Shown: positions 26,553-35,243, counted from the stretch's first letter. The stretch: DNA of 64,000 nucleotides from Virgibacillus sp. MSP4-1 (GCF_010092505.1 NZ_CP048021.1:620001-684000), one strand, 5' to 3'. Numbers and translations are program-made. Notes: generated by a model not told the origin, from the letters alone.

Positions 26553-27470
26553 GTGAAAAAATTACAATTAGGAACGAGTGATTTATCCGTATCCAACATC
26601 TCATTAGGCTGCATGCGTATGGGAAAGTTGTCAAAAGACCAAGCAGCAAAGGTTATTAACAGTGCTCTGGATGCCGGGATTGATTTTTTTGACCATGCGG
26701 ATATTTATGCTGATGGCCAATCAGAGGAGATTTTTTCTGATGCTATAGGTATGAACTCTTCTGTACGGGAGAACATTGTGCTACAGACAAAAACGGGTAT
26801 ACGTAAAGGATATTTTGATTTTTCCAAAGAACATATTGTAGGATCGGTTGAAGAAAGCTTAAAGCGTTTAAAAACAGATTATATTGATGTATTGCTATTG
26901 CATCGTCCAGACACATTGGTAGAACCAGAAGAGGTTGCGGAAGCTTTTCATGAGCTAAAGAAAAGTGGAAAAGTGAATCATTTTGGTGTAAGCAATCACA
27001 ATCCTCTGCAAATTGAGCTGTTGAAAAAATATGTAGAGCAGGATTTGATTGTGAATCAGCTTCAGTTAAGTGTTATGCATACTGGAATGATTGATAAAGG
27101 CTTGTATGTGAACATGAAGCATGAAAATGGATTGGATAGAGATGGTAGCCTTCTGGATTACAGCCGCTTACATAATATGACCATCCAGGCCTGGTCTCCG
27201 TTTCAATATGGATTTTTTGAAGGAGTCTTTGTAGATCATGATCAATTTCCTGAGTTAAATGAAAAACTTAAGGAAATTGGCGATAAGTATGGAATCAATA
27301 AATCTGCAACGGCCATTGCCTGGATCTTACGTCATCCGGCCAGGATTCAACCGATTCTGGGCTCGATGAATCCAGAGCGCATCACGAATATTGCCAAGGC
27401 ATCTGAGGTGGTTATGACAAGGGAAGAATGGTATGAAATTTACCGTGCAGCAGGGAATGAACTGCCTTAA
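26553..27470 (+). CDS. Aldo/keto reductase
   Basis: The 305-residue protein has the (beta/alpha)8 AKR fold with the catalytic tetrad visible: Asp (FFDHADIYADG, near 47), Tyr52, Lys (LQTKTG, near 80) and His (LLLHRPD, near 114). The C-terminal GSMNPERI binds the NADPH phosphate. It reduces aldehydes or ketones; the closest types are YdhF and similar oxidoreductases. GTG start 10 nt after AAAGGAG. A 57-residue membrane protein gene follows after 25 nt. Confidence 0.92.
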   Translation: MKKLQLGTSDLSVSNISLGCMRMGKLSKDQAAKVINSALDAGIDFFDHADIYADGQSEEIFSDAIGMNSSVRENIVLQTKTGIRKGYFDFSKEHIVGSVEESLKRLKTDYIDVLLLHRPDTLVEPEEVAEAFHELKKSGKVNHFGVSNHNPLQIELLKKYVEQDLIVNQLQLSVMHTGMIDKGLYVNMKHENGLDRDGSLLDYSRLHNMTIQAWSPFQYGFFEGVFVDHDQFPELNEKLKEIGDKYGINKSATAIAWILRHPARIQPILGSMNPERITNIAKASEVVMTREEWYEIYRAAGNELP

Positions 27471-27495
27471 GTGAACATGGTGGGGGGAGTCCTAG

Positions 27496-27669
27496 ATGAA
27501 AATTTTGAGGGCTTTAGTATTTGTGTGCACCATAGTTCTGTTCTTATATGCCGTAATAGGAACGTTGATCTGGGATTATGACGTTCCTCTTTATGGATAT
27601 GGAGCACTGCTAATGGTCTCGATTACTTCTGTAGTACTGGAAAAACAGGTGCAGATGAGTAAGGGTTAA
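27496..27669 (+). CDS. Small membrane protein (57 aa)
   Basis: A short gene with a good GGGGGGAG binding site 6 nt before the ATG. Its product has two hydrophobic segments (residues 4-25 and 34-48; ALVFVCTIVLFLYAVIG) and a short charged tail (KQVQMSKG). It lies 25 nt after the aldo/keto reductase and may share its transcript. No family recognised. Confidence 0.6.
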   Translation: MKILRALVFVCTIVLFLYAVIGTLIWDYDVPLYGYGALLMVSITSVVLEKQVQMSKG

Positions 27670-27725
27670 GGGATGCGATATCGAGGGCTGTCCGCTTTAC
27701 TTTTTATAAGGATGATGAACATACC

Positions 27726-28637
27726 CTACTTTTCAGGATAGCCCTCGTTTAAAATCGCTTCATGTCTGATGGATCTTTCCGAAAGGGTTCGAACGATTTT
27801 GTGCTGTACGGATAGATATTCCTCCAGATTTTGATAAGTTTCCAGAATCGCACCGATTTTCCGTTCAATTCTGGTGAGACCTTCTCCAAAATGGGCCAGT
27901 TGTTTTTCAAATCGCTCTTGTTTCTCAGCAAATTGATGTTGTTCTTTGCTTAATTGATCAAGCTTTATGGCAAACTGATCCTGTCGCTTATCAAATTGAT
28001 CCAATTTTTCGGCAAACTGATTTTGCCGCTCATCAAACTGATCCAAGCGTTCCCCAAATTGATCGAGCTTTATGGCAAACTGATCCTGTCGCTTATCAAA
28101 CTGATCCAATTTTTCGGCAAACTGATCCTGTCGCTTATCAAACTGATCCAATTTTTCGGCAAACTGATCCTGTCGCTTATCAAATTGATCCAATTTTTCG
28201 GCAAACTGATCCTGTCGCTTATCAAATTGATCCAATTTTTCCGCAAACTGGTCCTGTCGCTTATCAAATTGATCCAATTTTTCGGCAAACTGATCCTGTC
28301 GCTTATCAAATTGATCCAATTTTTCGGCAAACTGATTCTGTCGCTTATCAAATTGATCCAATTTTTCGGCAAACTGATTCTGCCGTTCATCAGACTGATC
28401 TAATCTTTCATCAAAATGATCAAGTCTCACTGCAAATTCATCCAGTTTTTCGGAAAAGTGTTTCTGGTTTTCCTCTAATTTAATTTGTCTGACCGCTAAA
28501 TCAGATACCTTTTCTGATAGTTTGGTTTGTTCAGTTTCGAGACGTGCCTGTCCTTCCGATAGTTGATCGAAAGACTGCTGCAGTCGATCCTGGCCATTTT
28601 TCAGGCTAAGTAATAATTGCTTGGCTTCCTGGTCCAT
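27726..28637 (-). CDS. Repeat-built coiled-coil protein
   Basis: The 303-residue protein consists of a coiled-coil head (1-75), about ten copies of a 14-residue unit (DQFAEKLDQFDKRQ, residues about 78-225) and a helical tail (IERKIGAILETYQNLEEYL). Fourteen residues are exactly two heptads, so the repeat lengthens one continuous coiled coil. At DNA level the unit is 42 bp and nearly identical between copies, so copy number should vary by slippage. No signal or membrane segment. Function unknown. ATG 9 nt after AAAGGAGG on the minus strand. Confidence 0.75.
   Translation of the reverse strand: MDQEAKQLLLSLKNGQDRLQQSFDQLSEGQARLETEQTKLSEKVSDLAVRQIKLEENQKHFSEKLDEFAVRLDHFDERLDQSDERQNQFAEKLDQFDKRQNQFAEKLDQFDKRQDQFAEKLDQFDKRQDQFAEKLDQFDKRQDQFAEKLDQFDKRQDQFAEKLDQFDKRQDQFAEKLDQFDKRQDQFAIKLDQFGERLDQFDERQNQFAEKLDQFDKRQDQFAIKLDQLSKEQHQFAEKQERFEKQLAHFGEGLTRIERKIGAILETYQNLEEYLSVQHKIVRTLSERSIRHEAILNEGYPEK
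27951..28399. repeat. 42-bp tandem repeat array inside coiled-coil gene
   Basis: About ten head-to-tail copies of a 42-bp unit (plus-strand form TTATCAAATTGATCCAATTT then TTCGGCAAACTGATCCTGTC, GC). Several neighbouring copies are identical or differ at one base, showing recent expansion; the edge copies are more diverged. The period keeps the reading frame. Confidence 0.9.
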
Positions 28638-28840
28638 GACTTCACCTCCTTTTGGCAGTATATCCTTCTTTTGTGAATCTGTTAAATGCAGACTTTTCCC
28701 TTTTTAGCTATGGTAAGTAAGAAAAATTTGCGAAATGGCTGGCGGGAATTTGTATTTTTAATGAGGTTGGACTTCATATACCTTAATTATAACAAATTTT
28801 TTACGGCCTAAATACATTTTACGAAGTTGTCCTGGTATTT

Positions 28841-29053
28841 CTATGCCTCCTTTTTACAATTCAGATATTCCTTATAAGCGATGAGCCTTGCATTCATTTT
28901 GGATTTCACATGATCCTGAAGATACGGTTGCAGGTTGTTGACGTCATCCAGGAGAGTTAACAGCTTTCGTTCGTTGACCAGATAATCGATTAAAAGTGTA
29001 AGGGAGGGGTAATCCTCCACGAAGGATTCATAATAGAGCTCTTTGATTTTCAT
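28841..29053 (-). CDS. Small protein, last gene of replication module
   Basis: Unrecognised 70-residue helical protein (MKIKELYYESFVEDYPSLTL). Its ATG overlaps the stop of the helicase gene by 4 nt (ATGA), so it is translationally coupled and belongs to the same operon. It may be a helicase partner; this is inferred only from coupling. Confidence 0.6.
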   Translation of the reverse strand: MKIKELYYESFVEDYPSLTLLIDYLVNERKLLTLLDDVNNLQPYLQDHVKSKMNARLIAYKEYLNCKKEA

Positions 29054-30348
29054 TGTTTCACCTCATCAAAAAATGTATTGGTTTCCTTTTCAAAGGTCAG
29101 GGGAATGGTTCCTGTTGCACCGTTACGATTCTTCGCGATAATCACTTCTGTCCGCTGATCGTGAGCCTGATTCTGGTAATAGCCATCCCGATACAGAAAG
29201 GTGACGACATCGGCAATCTGTTCAATGGAGCCGGATTCCCTTAAATCACTCATATTGGGGCGTTTATCCAGTCGCTTTTCAACACCCCGATTCAGTTGGG
29301 CCAAAACGATGACCGGTATTTTTAAGTCCTTGGCCATCTGTTTTAAGTCCTGCACAATATCGGTTACATCTTTATGGGTGTTCTGCGAAGGGTTGGGATG
29401 TTTCAGAAGCGTTAAAAAATCGATGGCCACGACATGCTTTTCCTCTGGATGATCTTTCATATTTTTCCGGACAGCCGCCCGAATATCAGGGACCGTATAC
29501 TCCTCGCGAATGTCAAAATTCAGCCGTTCAAGCTCTCCGACTGTATGGCTGTATTTTTCCCAATCCTGATCCTGAAACACTTTGTTTGGATTTCTGAGTT
29601 TCATTAAATTAATGCGGCCTTCCATAGCGATCAGACGGTCAATAATCTGATCACTGGCCATCTCTATAGAGAATAGTGTGGAAAAATATGGCTTTTGCTT
29701 GGCAGCATAAAGAAGACTGTTTAAAACAAAAGCTGTTTTCCCCATGGAGGGGCGGCCGCCGACAATGATCAAATCAGCAGGCTGCCATCCATCCGTAAAG
29801 GCGTTAATCTCCTTAAAGCCGGTATGAACTCCGCTAAGACCGATTGTTGGACTGTTGTGATGATTAATCACCCGTTGTTTCAACTGGTCATGAAAGGAAA
29901 GCTGCTTTTTTACGGTGGAGGCCTCGAGTTTACTCAGCTGACGGATCATCGTTTCTAAATGAATCATTTCGTGGCTGTTGTGACATTCATTCAGAAACTG
30001 ATGGGCAATATCCTGAGCCTTAAAAATCGCATGAAAGCTGCGAATTCCATCCTGATATCTGGAGAAGGCCTTAAGGGAAGGGACCGATTGATAGAGCTCC
30101 CTTAATCGGTCCTTACCGCCAAACTGACAGACTTTGGTATCCTTCTGCTGGGAGAGGGAAATAATATCCGTATCCTTTCCCTGATTGTATAAGTCGAGCA
30201 TATTCTGAAATAGAGCGCGATTTTTTTCATGAATAAAATGAGCAGGTAAGAGGTTTACTTCCTCAATTAACTCAGGCTCCTGCAGAATAGCTCCCAAGAG
30301 AAAACATTCATTATCATACTGAAATTGAAGATTGGCCATCGGTATCAT
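29050..30348 (-). CDS. DnaB-like replicative helicase
   Basis: The 432-residue protein has a DnaB N-terminal domain (1-105) and a RecA-type ATPase: Walker A GGRPSMGKTAF near 195, Walker B VVAIDFLTLL near 310, and the late motif SDLRESGSIEQIADVV with a conserved arginine. It unwinds duplex DNA ahead of a replisome. The usual chromosomal DnaB is somewhat longer and lies beside rplI; this copy sits with a DUF4373 protein, which is the arrangement of phage or mobile-element replication modules. It overlaps both neighbours by 4 nt. Confidence 0.9.
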   Translation of the reverse strand: MIPMANLQFQYDNECFLLGAILQEPELIEEVNLLPAHFIHEKNRALFQNMLDLYNQGKDTDIISLSQQKDTKVCQFGGKDRLRELYQSVPSLKAFSRYQDGIRSFHAIFKAQDIAHQFLNECHNSHEMIHLETMIRQLSKLEASTVKKQLSFHDQLKQRVINHHNSPTIGLSGVHTGFKEINAFTDGWQPADLIIVGGRPSMGKTAFVLNSLLYAAKQKPYFSTLFSIEMASDQIIDRLIAMEGRINLMKLRNPNKVFQDQDWEKYSHTVGELERLNFDIREEYTVPDIRAAVRKNMKDHPEEKHVVAIDFLTLLKHPNPSQNTHKDVTDIVQDLKQMAKDLKIPVIVLAQLNRGVEKRLDKRPNMSDLRESGSIEQIADVVTFLYRDGYYQNQAHDQRTEVIIAKNRNGATGTIPLTFEKETNTFFDEVKQ

Positions 30349-31235
30349 TCCTTAAATAAAAAAGTATTTGGATCTGGCATCTGATGATAGGGCATGGGGG
30401 CTGAGGATTCTGAATTCTGTTCTCTTGCTGTTTTTATTTTGATGATCAGCTGGTCGAATTTTTTACGAAGCTTGTCCATCGATAAAATATTGGATTTCCA
30501 GAATGAATCGGCTTGACTCCAGCGGATGAGCCATTCAATTTGTTCATACGTTCGCTGGTCCTGTTCATGCATCCGCCGGCAGTCCTGAGCCCATTTTTCA
30601 ATGTTTGGTTTCTTTACATGGGGATTGTTCTGTTTCATAAGGTCAAAGAGTAAGGTCGCCATTTCTAAATCCCTGGGGTTATAGTTCGTGGACGGGGATG
30701 TTTGTGTTTCTTTATTTTGCTTTTCTTTTCTTTGTGATTTTTGGTTGTCGGAATGCGGGGGTTCGACGGGTTTTTGGTTTACATTTACTTCCTTTCCGTC
30801 TCTGTCAACCAGGTAAATCGCCGTTTTTGAATGTCCTAAAATGGATTCAAGATCTTCAAGCAAGAAGTAATGTTTACAAATGCGCACTTCCTTGCGACGT
30901 TTGACGGCTTCCAAGTAACGCTTCTGGATGCCATGACTTGTCAGCACCCTGAATTTTTTATAGAGGGTCTTGTTAAACAGTCCTTCGTTTAAGCAGTCCG
31001 AAACAATCTGCTGCACCTTTTCCTGATTCATATGGATCCGTTTGGAGAAGAGCAGTTCTTCCCGCTCGGACCACGCATACACATAGCCTTCCTTATAAAT
31101 TTTCATCAGCAATTTAATCATGACACCAAACCCTTCAATGCCATGTCTGGCCTCAATTAGGGCTACTTTATCATCCTGATCAATATCAACATCTAATGGG
31201 AAATAATCAATCCCTGCTTTCAGTGGTCGAACCAA
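30345..31235 (-). CDS. DUF4373 (Lin1244/Lin1753-like) replication protein
   Basis: The 296-residue protein begins with the DUF4373 winged-helix segment (AGIDYFPLDVDIDQDDKVAL; HGIEGFGVMIKLLMKIY), typical of phage replication initiators and helicase loaders of Firmicutes. A charged linker (150-190) leads to a DnaD-like C-terminal helical part (EMATLLFDLMKQNNPHVKKP). Its stop overlaps the helicase ATG, so the pair probably acts as initiator/loader plus helicase. The start overlaps the preceding small gene by 29 nt. Confidence 0.82.
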   Translation of the reverse strand: MVRPLKAGIDYFPLDVDIDQDDKVALIEARHGIEGFGVMIKLLMKIYKEGYVYAWSEREELLFSKRIHMNQEKVQQIVSDCLNEGLFNKTLYKKFRVLTSHGIQKRYLEAVKRRKEVRICKHYFLLEDLESILGHSKTAIYLVDRDGKEVNVNQKPVEPPHSDNQKSQRKEKQNKETQTSPSTNYNPRDLEMATLLFDLMKQNNPHVKKPNIEKWAQDCRRMHEQDQRTYEQIEWLIRWSQADSFWKSNILSMDKLRKKFDQLIIKIKTAREQNSESSAPMPYHQMPDPNTFLFKE

Positions 31236-31431
31236 TGGACGTCAACTCCTTTTCGATTTTGGATTCGGAACATTTGCGGCAATAGGCAAATGTCTGGTGA
31301 ATCAGCATTAATTCGCAGTTGGGAAAAGCTGTCGGTAACCAGCGCTTGACTTCCTGAAAAAACTTTTTCGTATTCTCGTTTCGAATCCTCATAAGTTCAT
31401 AGGGAAGAGGGACTTTCACCCAATGCTTCAA
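31207..31431 (-). CDS. Small protein, first gene of replication module
   Basis: The 74-residue protein starts at TTG, 7 nt after AGGAG. It is basic with a CRKC pair (near residue 53) that might be half of a zinc site. It overlaps the DUF4373 gene by 29 nt and opens the four-gene operon. No family recognised. Confidence 0.55.
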   Translation of the reverse strand: MKHWVKVPLPYELMRIRNENTKKFFQEVKRWLPTAFPNCELMLIHQTFAYCRKCSESKIEKELTSIGSTTESRD

Positions 31432-31550
31432 ACGATCACTCCTTTTTTGATCATATCGCTTTTCTGTGACTATAATCGTTCAGTCTGTGTTTTTCGTGTC
31501 TATCAAAATCAGAAAAGAGTTGCGTTTTTGTTAACAGAAATAGCTGACAT

Positions 31551-31578
31551 AAAAAAAGCCCCACTTAGGAAAGTGGGG
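31551..31578 (-). terminator. Terminator of yjcZ-type gene
   Basis: CCCCACTT / AAGTGGGG stem followed on the minus strand by GCTTTTTTT. Confidence 0.9.
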
Positions 31579-31634
31579 ATGGGTTGATGGGTTACGGTAA
31601 AACAGGTTATGGCTGACTCAAAAAGGTTTACACA

Positions 31635-31751
31635 TTAATAACCGCCGGAGAAACCGCCGTAGTTCGTGCCGACAATAATCAGCAGAATAAAAAGTACGAC
31701 GATCAGCACAAACATGCTATTCTGGCCTCCGTATCCGCCGCCGTATCCCAT
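31635..31751 (-). CDS. yjcZ: YjcZ family sporulation protein
   Basis: A 38-residue protein: Gly/Tyr-rich head (MGYGGGYGGQNS), one membrane helix (FVLIVVLFILLIIVG) and tail TNYGGFSGGY. This layout is the YjcZ/SscA-like family of tiny spore proteins found in many copies in Bacillaceae. The ATG is preceded by AAAGGAGGTG. It has its own terminator. Confidence 0.9.
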   Translation of the reverse strand: MGYGGGYGGQNSMFVLIVVLFILLIIVGTNYGGFSGGY

Positions 31752-31922
31752 ACGTTCACCTCCTTTATCTTTTGTTAGTATTCTATGACGACGTACCGAA
31801 AACTAGCATGATACCTATCTTGTTTCTATGAAAAATAGATTGATGAACGAGTGATGGCTATCATAAATGTAAGCGCAATGGCTATACTGCCTGGTAAAAG
31901 GAATTGTTAAAGAGGTGATGGA

Positions 31923-32465
31923 ATGTATGCTGGAATGTTTTTGGACCGTGATGGTGTGATCAATGAGGTATTAAGTGAACGGGTAAAATTTGTGAACCAG
32001 CCTGAAGATTTTCACCTTCTTGAAGGAGCAGGTGAAGCGATTCGTATATTGAATGAAAAAGGGTATCAGGTGTTTGTCGTGACAAACCAGGGCGGGATTG
32101 GCCTTGGGTATATGGAGGAAGAAAATCTTCATGCGATCCATGAGAAAATGAGAGAGGACTTAGCAGCGTTTGAAGCAAGGGTGGAGGATATTGCGTATTG
32201 TCCGCATCAACCCCATGACCAATGCGCCTGCCGGAAGCCTAAGCCGAAAATGATTGAGGATCTCGCAGAAGCGTATGACATTGATTTATCCAGGAGCTAT
32301 ATGGTCGGGGACCGAAAGCCTGATATAGAAGCAGGCCAGGCAGCAGGAACGAAAACCGTATATGTTGGCAGCGGGAACAGAGAACCCGAAGCAGATTTTT
32401 ATTATGACGATTTGCTTTCCTTTGCGCGGGACTGTCCCCACGTGCTTTGTCCCCACGTGCTTTAA
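31923..32465 (+). CDS. HAD-IIIA phosphatase (GmhB-like)
   Basis: The 180-residue protein shows the HAD motifs: DRDGVIN (residues 8-14), VVTNQGG (about 52-58), KPKP lysine (about 107) and GDRKPDIEAG. The zinc site CPHQPHDQCACRKP (about 95-108) is typical of GmhB-type heptose-bisphosphate phosphatases and histidinol phosphatases. Substrate in this organism unknown. The last ten residues (CPHVLCPHVL) come from a duplicated GTCCCCACGTGCTTT repeat, also related to the palindrome at 51199. Start ATG 7 nt after AGAGGTG. Confidence 0.9.
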   Translation: MYAGMFLDRDGVINEVLSERVKFVNQPEDFHLLEGAGEAIRILNEKGYQVFVVTNQGGIGLGYMEEENLHAIHEKMREDLAAFEARVEDIAYCPHQPHDQCACRKPKPKMIEDLAEAYDIDLSRSYMVGDRKPDIEAGQAAGTKTVYVGSGNREPEADFYYDDLLSFARDCPHVLCPHVL

Positions 32466-32475
32466 AGCGCTAAAG
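32432..32475. repeat. GTCCCCACGTGCTTT repeat at gene end
   Basis: GTCCCCACGTGCTTT occurs twice in tandem, followed by AAAGCGCTAAAGC. The same element, as a complete palindrome, ends the ku gene at 51199-51245. It supplies the C-terminal codons and stop of the phosphatase gene. Confidence 0.7.
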
Positions 32476-32550
32476 CGAACGGGAATATTTTAAATTTTCG
32501 CTTTTTTATATTATGATAAAGGGGATGATTAATAAACGGGAGGCGATTTT

Positions 32551-32754
32551 GTGAGTGAAAAGGTAACGATTAAGGTTAATGATAACGGATCTTACCGTAT
32601 CAAAGGGGATGTAGAACTGGTGGATGCTGAAGGAAATGTATTTGAAACGAAATCAAGCTTTTCTTTGTGCCGCTGCGGTCATTCCGCCAACAAGCCATTT
32701 TGCGATGGTACACATAAGAAAATCGACTTCGATAGCGAGCCTAGAGCGAAGTAA
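32551..32754 (+). CDS. CDGSH iron-sulfur domain protein
   Basis: A 67-residue protein with the CDGSH-type 2Fe-2S motif: C-x-C-G-H-S...PFCDGTH (residues 40-55), three Cys and one His as cluster ligands. Such proteins carry or sense iron-sulfur clusters. The GTG start is 8 nt after GGGAGG. Single gene. Confidence 0.9.
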   Translation: MSEKVTIKVNDNGSYRIKGDVELVDAEGNVFETKSSFSLCRCGHSANKPFCDGTHKKIDFDSEPRAK

Positions 32755-32858
32755 GCTATGAAGGGCATCAGGGAATCGAGTGTGTAGCCACATGGACTCA
32801 GCACTCGATTTCTCCTCCGCCTGATGCATATCAAATGACGATTGAGCGCCACTGAGAA

Positions 32859-33002
32859 TCACTTCTCATAAAGAAAAAGGTGATGGATCCCCTCCTCCAC
32901 GTGAGTGTATTTCCTGAACTTTCCGCCCATGAAATTGTTGGTATCCTCCACAAATTTTGAAACCTGCTCCCCCTGCATTTCGTATACCGCATAAAAGCCC
33001 AT
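32859..33002 (-). CDS. Small protein, possibly a truncated remnant
   Basis: A 47-residue minus-strand frame with protein-like composition (GFYAVYEMQGEQVSKFVEDT... FLYEK). Binding site is weak (AGGA 8 nt before the ATG). It could be a complete small gene or the C-terminal remnant of a larger alpha/beta protein. No family assigned. Confidence 0.4.
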   Translation of the reverse strand: MGFYAVYEMQGEQVSKFVEDTNNFMGGKFRKYTHVEEGIHHLFLYEK

Positions 33003-33074
33003 ATTTCAGATCCTGTCATCGAAAGAATCCAATGCTGCCAATCATTAAAAGCCGTCAAAAGATGAGGTGAGATT

Positions 33075-33572
33075 ATGGAAATATCCATTCAAAAACCGAA
33101 GCCTGAACATGCGGAGGCTATTGCCTCTATTTGTGCTAGGGGCTGGCGCCAGACAGTTGAAGGGAAATTAAGCGCGGAATATCAGCGTAAAAATATTGAA
33201 CACTGGTACCATACAGATCGTGTCACGAAAGACATTCAAAATGGCGCTTATACTTATATTGCATCAGCAGGGAATAACGTGGCAGGAGTGATTGGCGGTG
33301 CACCTACTGGACCTGAAGAAGGGGAGATTTTTGTTCTTTATGTTGATGAGCATTATCGCTATCAAGGGATTGGAAGGAAGCTGCTTAAAGCTTTGACAGA
33401 TGACCAGCTGAAAGAAGGAGTAAAAAGGCAATGGGTGTCTGTCCAGGAGGATAATCAATACGGCCTTCCTTTTTACCAAGCACGGGGATTTGTGTTTGAC
33501 AGAAAAAGGGTGACCCAAACAGAAACGGGAGAAGAGCAGGTTTCCTTAAGGTTTTGGAGGTCGATGGGTTAA
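33075..33572 (+). CDS. GNAT family N-acetyltransferase
   Basis: The 165-residue protein has the GNAT acetyl-CoA signature YRYQGIGRKLLKAL (about 93-106) after strand FVLYVDEHY, and the late FYQARGF motif. Target unknown. The ATG is 7 nt after GAGGTG. Neighbours give no clue about function. Confidence 0.88.
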   Translation: MEISIQKPKPEHAEAIASICARGWRQTVEGKLSAEYQRKNIEHWYHTDRVTKDIQNGAYTYIASAGNNVAGVIGGAPTGPEEGEIFVLYVDEHYRYQGIGRKLLKALTDDQLKEGVKRQWVSVQEDNQYGLPFYQARGFVFDRKRVTQTETGEEQVSLRFWRSMG

Positions 33573-33684
33573 AGCGGTGCGTTTACCACTGAATCCTGAG
33601 GTACTTATAAATCAACGGAGAAGTCTCAATTAAGAGGCCACCGCTAAAGACAGGTAATGATACTTGCAGAAAGGGGTGTGTTCG

Positions 33685-33834
33685 TTGCAGGAACCAGTCG
33701 GGAATTGTCAAAACTGTGGTGAAATGGTTTACTGTAAGGACGGGTTTTTAGATGGGGTTCATGAAGGAGGAAAACTGCTCTGTAACCCTTGTTATTCAAA
33801 GCAGGAAAACTCTTCAGATGATTCAGACCATTAA
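33685..33834 (+). CDS. Small zinc-ribbon-like protein
   Basis: A 49-residue protein from TTG, 8 nt after AAAGGGG. It carries C-x2-C (NCQNCG) and C-x2-C (CNPCY) pairs spaced 22 residues apart plus a fifth Cys, a likely zinc ribbon, and ends in an acidic tail. Function unknown; it lies upstream of the spo0M-like gene. Confidence 0.6.
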   Translation: MQEPVGNCQNCGEMVYCKDGFLDGVHEGGKLLCNPCYSKQENSSDDSDH

Positions 33835-33947
33835 AGTTTCAAAAATCGGAAAAAGGAAGTTTGCAGAAAGACATCGAATAAGAACGATAGCCGAACGAAA
33901 AATTTTCAGGAACATAACAACAAATTTTATGATTTAGGGGGAAAAGG

Positions 33948-34706
33948 ATGTTAAAAAAATGGCTGGCGAGTGTAGGGATTGGAAGCGCAAAGGTGGACAC
34001 ACGGCTTGATAATGACCATCTTACGGCAGGAGAGCCGTTCTCTGGTAAGGTTGTGATTGAAGGAGGAAATACCGATCAGCAGGTGAACCAGATCCGTTTA
34101 TTTGTCATGACTGAAGCAGTTCAGGAAAAGGATGATCGGAAGGTTTATAAAGACGTCATTCTGGCCTCTTTTTCGATTGATCAGTCCTTCACAGTAAAAG
34201 AAGGGGAAAGGAAAGAGATTTCATTTGAGGATACACTGCCTGTACATACGCCGCCGACATTGGGCCGGACGAAGGTTTGGGTGCAGACAGGCCTTGATGT
34301 TCCGAATGCGATTGACCCTAATGACCGGGACTATATAACGGTGGAGCCTCATCCGTTTATGAGAACCGCACTGGATTGCTTAACCAATGAGCTCGGCTTC
34401 CATTTGCGGAAGGTTGAAATGGAATTTTCCAGACGTCATGAATATATTCAGGAGTTTGAGTTTTATCCAGGCGGTGAATTCCGCGGAGATCTCGATGAAC
34501 TGGAAGCGATGTTCTTTATGGGCGCCAATCAGCTGGAAATCGTTTTGCAAGTGGATCGACGTGCCAAAGGACTTGGAGGATTGTTTGCTGAGGCCTTGGA
34601 TATGGATGAGAGCTTTGTGAGGATGACCCTGACCGAAGCAGAAATTAATGAAGGAGTTGCTGCTGTTGCCGAAAAGTTCCGTCAGACGATTCGCCAATTT
34701 CGCTAA
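33948..34706 (+). CDS. spo0M: Sporulation protein Spo0M-like
   Basis: The 252-residue protein matches the Spo0M family, which has an arrestin-like beta-sandwich (ARTAGEPFSGKVVI-type start: DNDHLTAGEPFSGKVVIEGG) and a C-terminal domain (FEFYPGGEFRGDLDELE). In B. subtilis Spo0M influences the start of sporulation. The ATG is 7 nt after AGGGGG. It is followed by a glutathione peroxidase gene after about 50 nt. Confidence 0.88.
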   Translation: MLKKWLASVGIGSAKVDTRLDNDHLTAGEPFSGKVVIEGGNTDQQVNQIRLFVMTEAVQEKDDRKVYKDVILASFSIDQSFTVKEGERKEISFEDTLPVHTPPTLGRTKVWVQTGLDVPNAIDPNDRDYITVEPHPFMRTALDCLTNELGFHLRKVEMEFSRRHEYIQEFEFYPGGEFRGDLDELEAMFFMGANQLEIVLQVDRRAKGLGGLFAEALDMDESFVRMTLTEAEINEGVAAVAEKFRQTIRQFR

Positions 34707-34757
34707 CAGCTGTTTTGTTCGCTAGGTTTCATAATGGAAAGAGGAGGTGGTGCATTT

Positions 34758-35243
34758 ATGGCTGCAAATGTATACGACTATACCGCAAATCTTTCAAATG
34801 GAGAGGAAGTTTCTCTGGATAAATATAAAGGTCATGTACTGCTGATTGTCAATACGGCAAGCAAATGCGGGTTTACACCACAGTTTGAAGGTCTGCAAAG
34901 CTTATATAAACGCTTTAAGGATAAAAAGTTCACGGTACTTGGGTTCCCTTGTGCCCAGTTTGCCAATCAGGAATTTGCCGAGCAGGAGGACATTATGGAA
35001 TTCTGTCAAACGAATTATGGTGTGGACTTTCCGATGTTTCAAAGGATTGATGTAAAAGGAGATCAGGCCCATCCGCTGTTTCAGTTTCTAACGAGTGCCA
35101 AACGGGGATTTTTAACAGAGGATATTAAGTGGAATTTCACCAAATTTCTGATCAACCGTGATGGTGAGGTTGTTAAGCGTTATGCGCCCAGTACAAAGCC
35201 TGAAAAAATTGCAGAAGATATCGAAGTGGAACTGCAAAAGTAA
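34758..35243 (+). CDS. Glutathione peroxidase family protein
   Basis: A 161-residue thiol peroxidase of the GPx family. The peroxidatic Cys lies in NTASKCGFTPQ (about 32-42, Cys rather than selenocysteine), the GFPCAQF box near 68 differs from the common GFPCNQF by N to A, and KWNFTKFL near 128 carries the catalytic Trp and Asn. Bacterial members normally use thioredoxin. Start ATG after GAGGAGGTGG; an upstream in-frame ATG is less likely. Confidence 0.93.
   Translation: MAANVYDYTANLSNGEEVSLDKYKGHVLLIVNTASKCGFTPQFEGLQSLYKRFKDKKFTVLGFPCAQFANQEFAEQEDIMEFCQTNYGVDFPMFQRIDVKGDQAHPLFQFLTSAKRGFLTEDIKWNFTKFLINRDGEVVKRYAPSTKPEKIAEDIEVELQK

Noticed and set aside
27951-28399. CRISPR array
   Set aside because: The repeats are contiguous without unique spacers and are in frame inside a coding gene; no cas genes nearby.
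27954-28403. 149-codon plus-strand frame over the repeat array
   Set aside because: It is the antisense reading of the 42-bp repeats; no ribosome binding site, and the minus-strand gene has a proper start and coiled-coil logic.
32831-33088. 85-codon minus-strand frame
   Set aside because: Overlaps in a different frame the more protein-like 47-codon frame at 32859-33002; its composition (many Trp, Arg, Ser) looks non-coding.
33574-33652. Inverted repeat AGCGGTG / CACCGCT as a regulatory RNA
   Set aside because: Only 7 bp with a long loop and no adjacent start codon or T-run; too weak to call.
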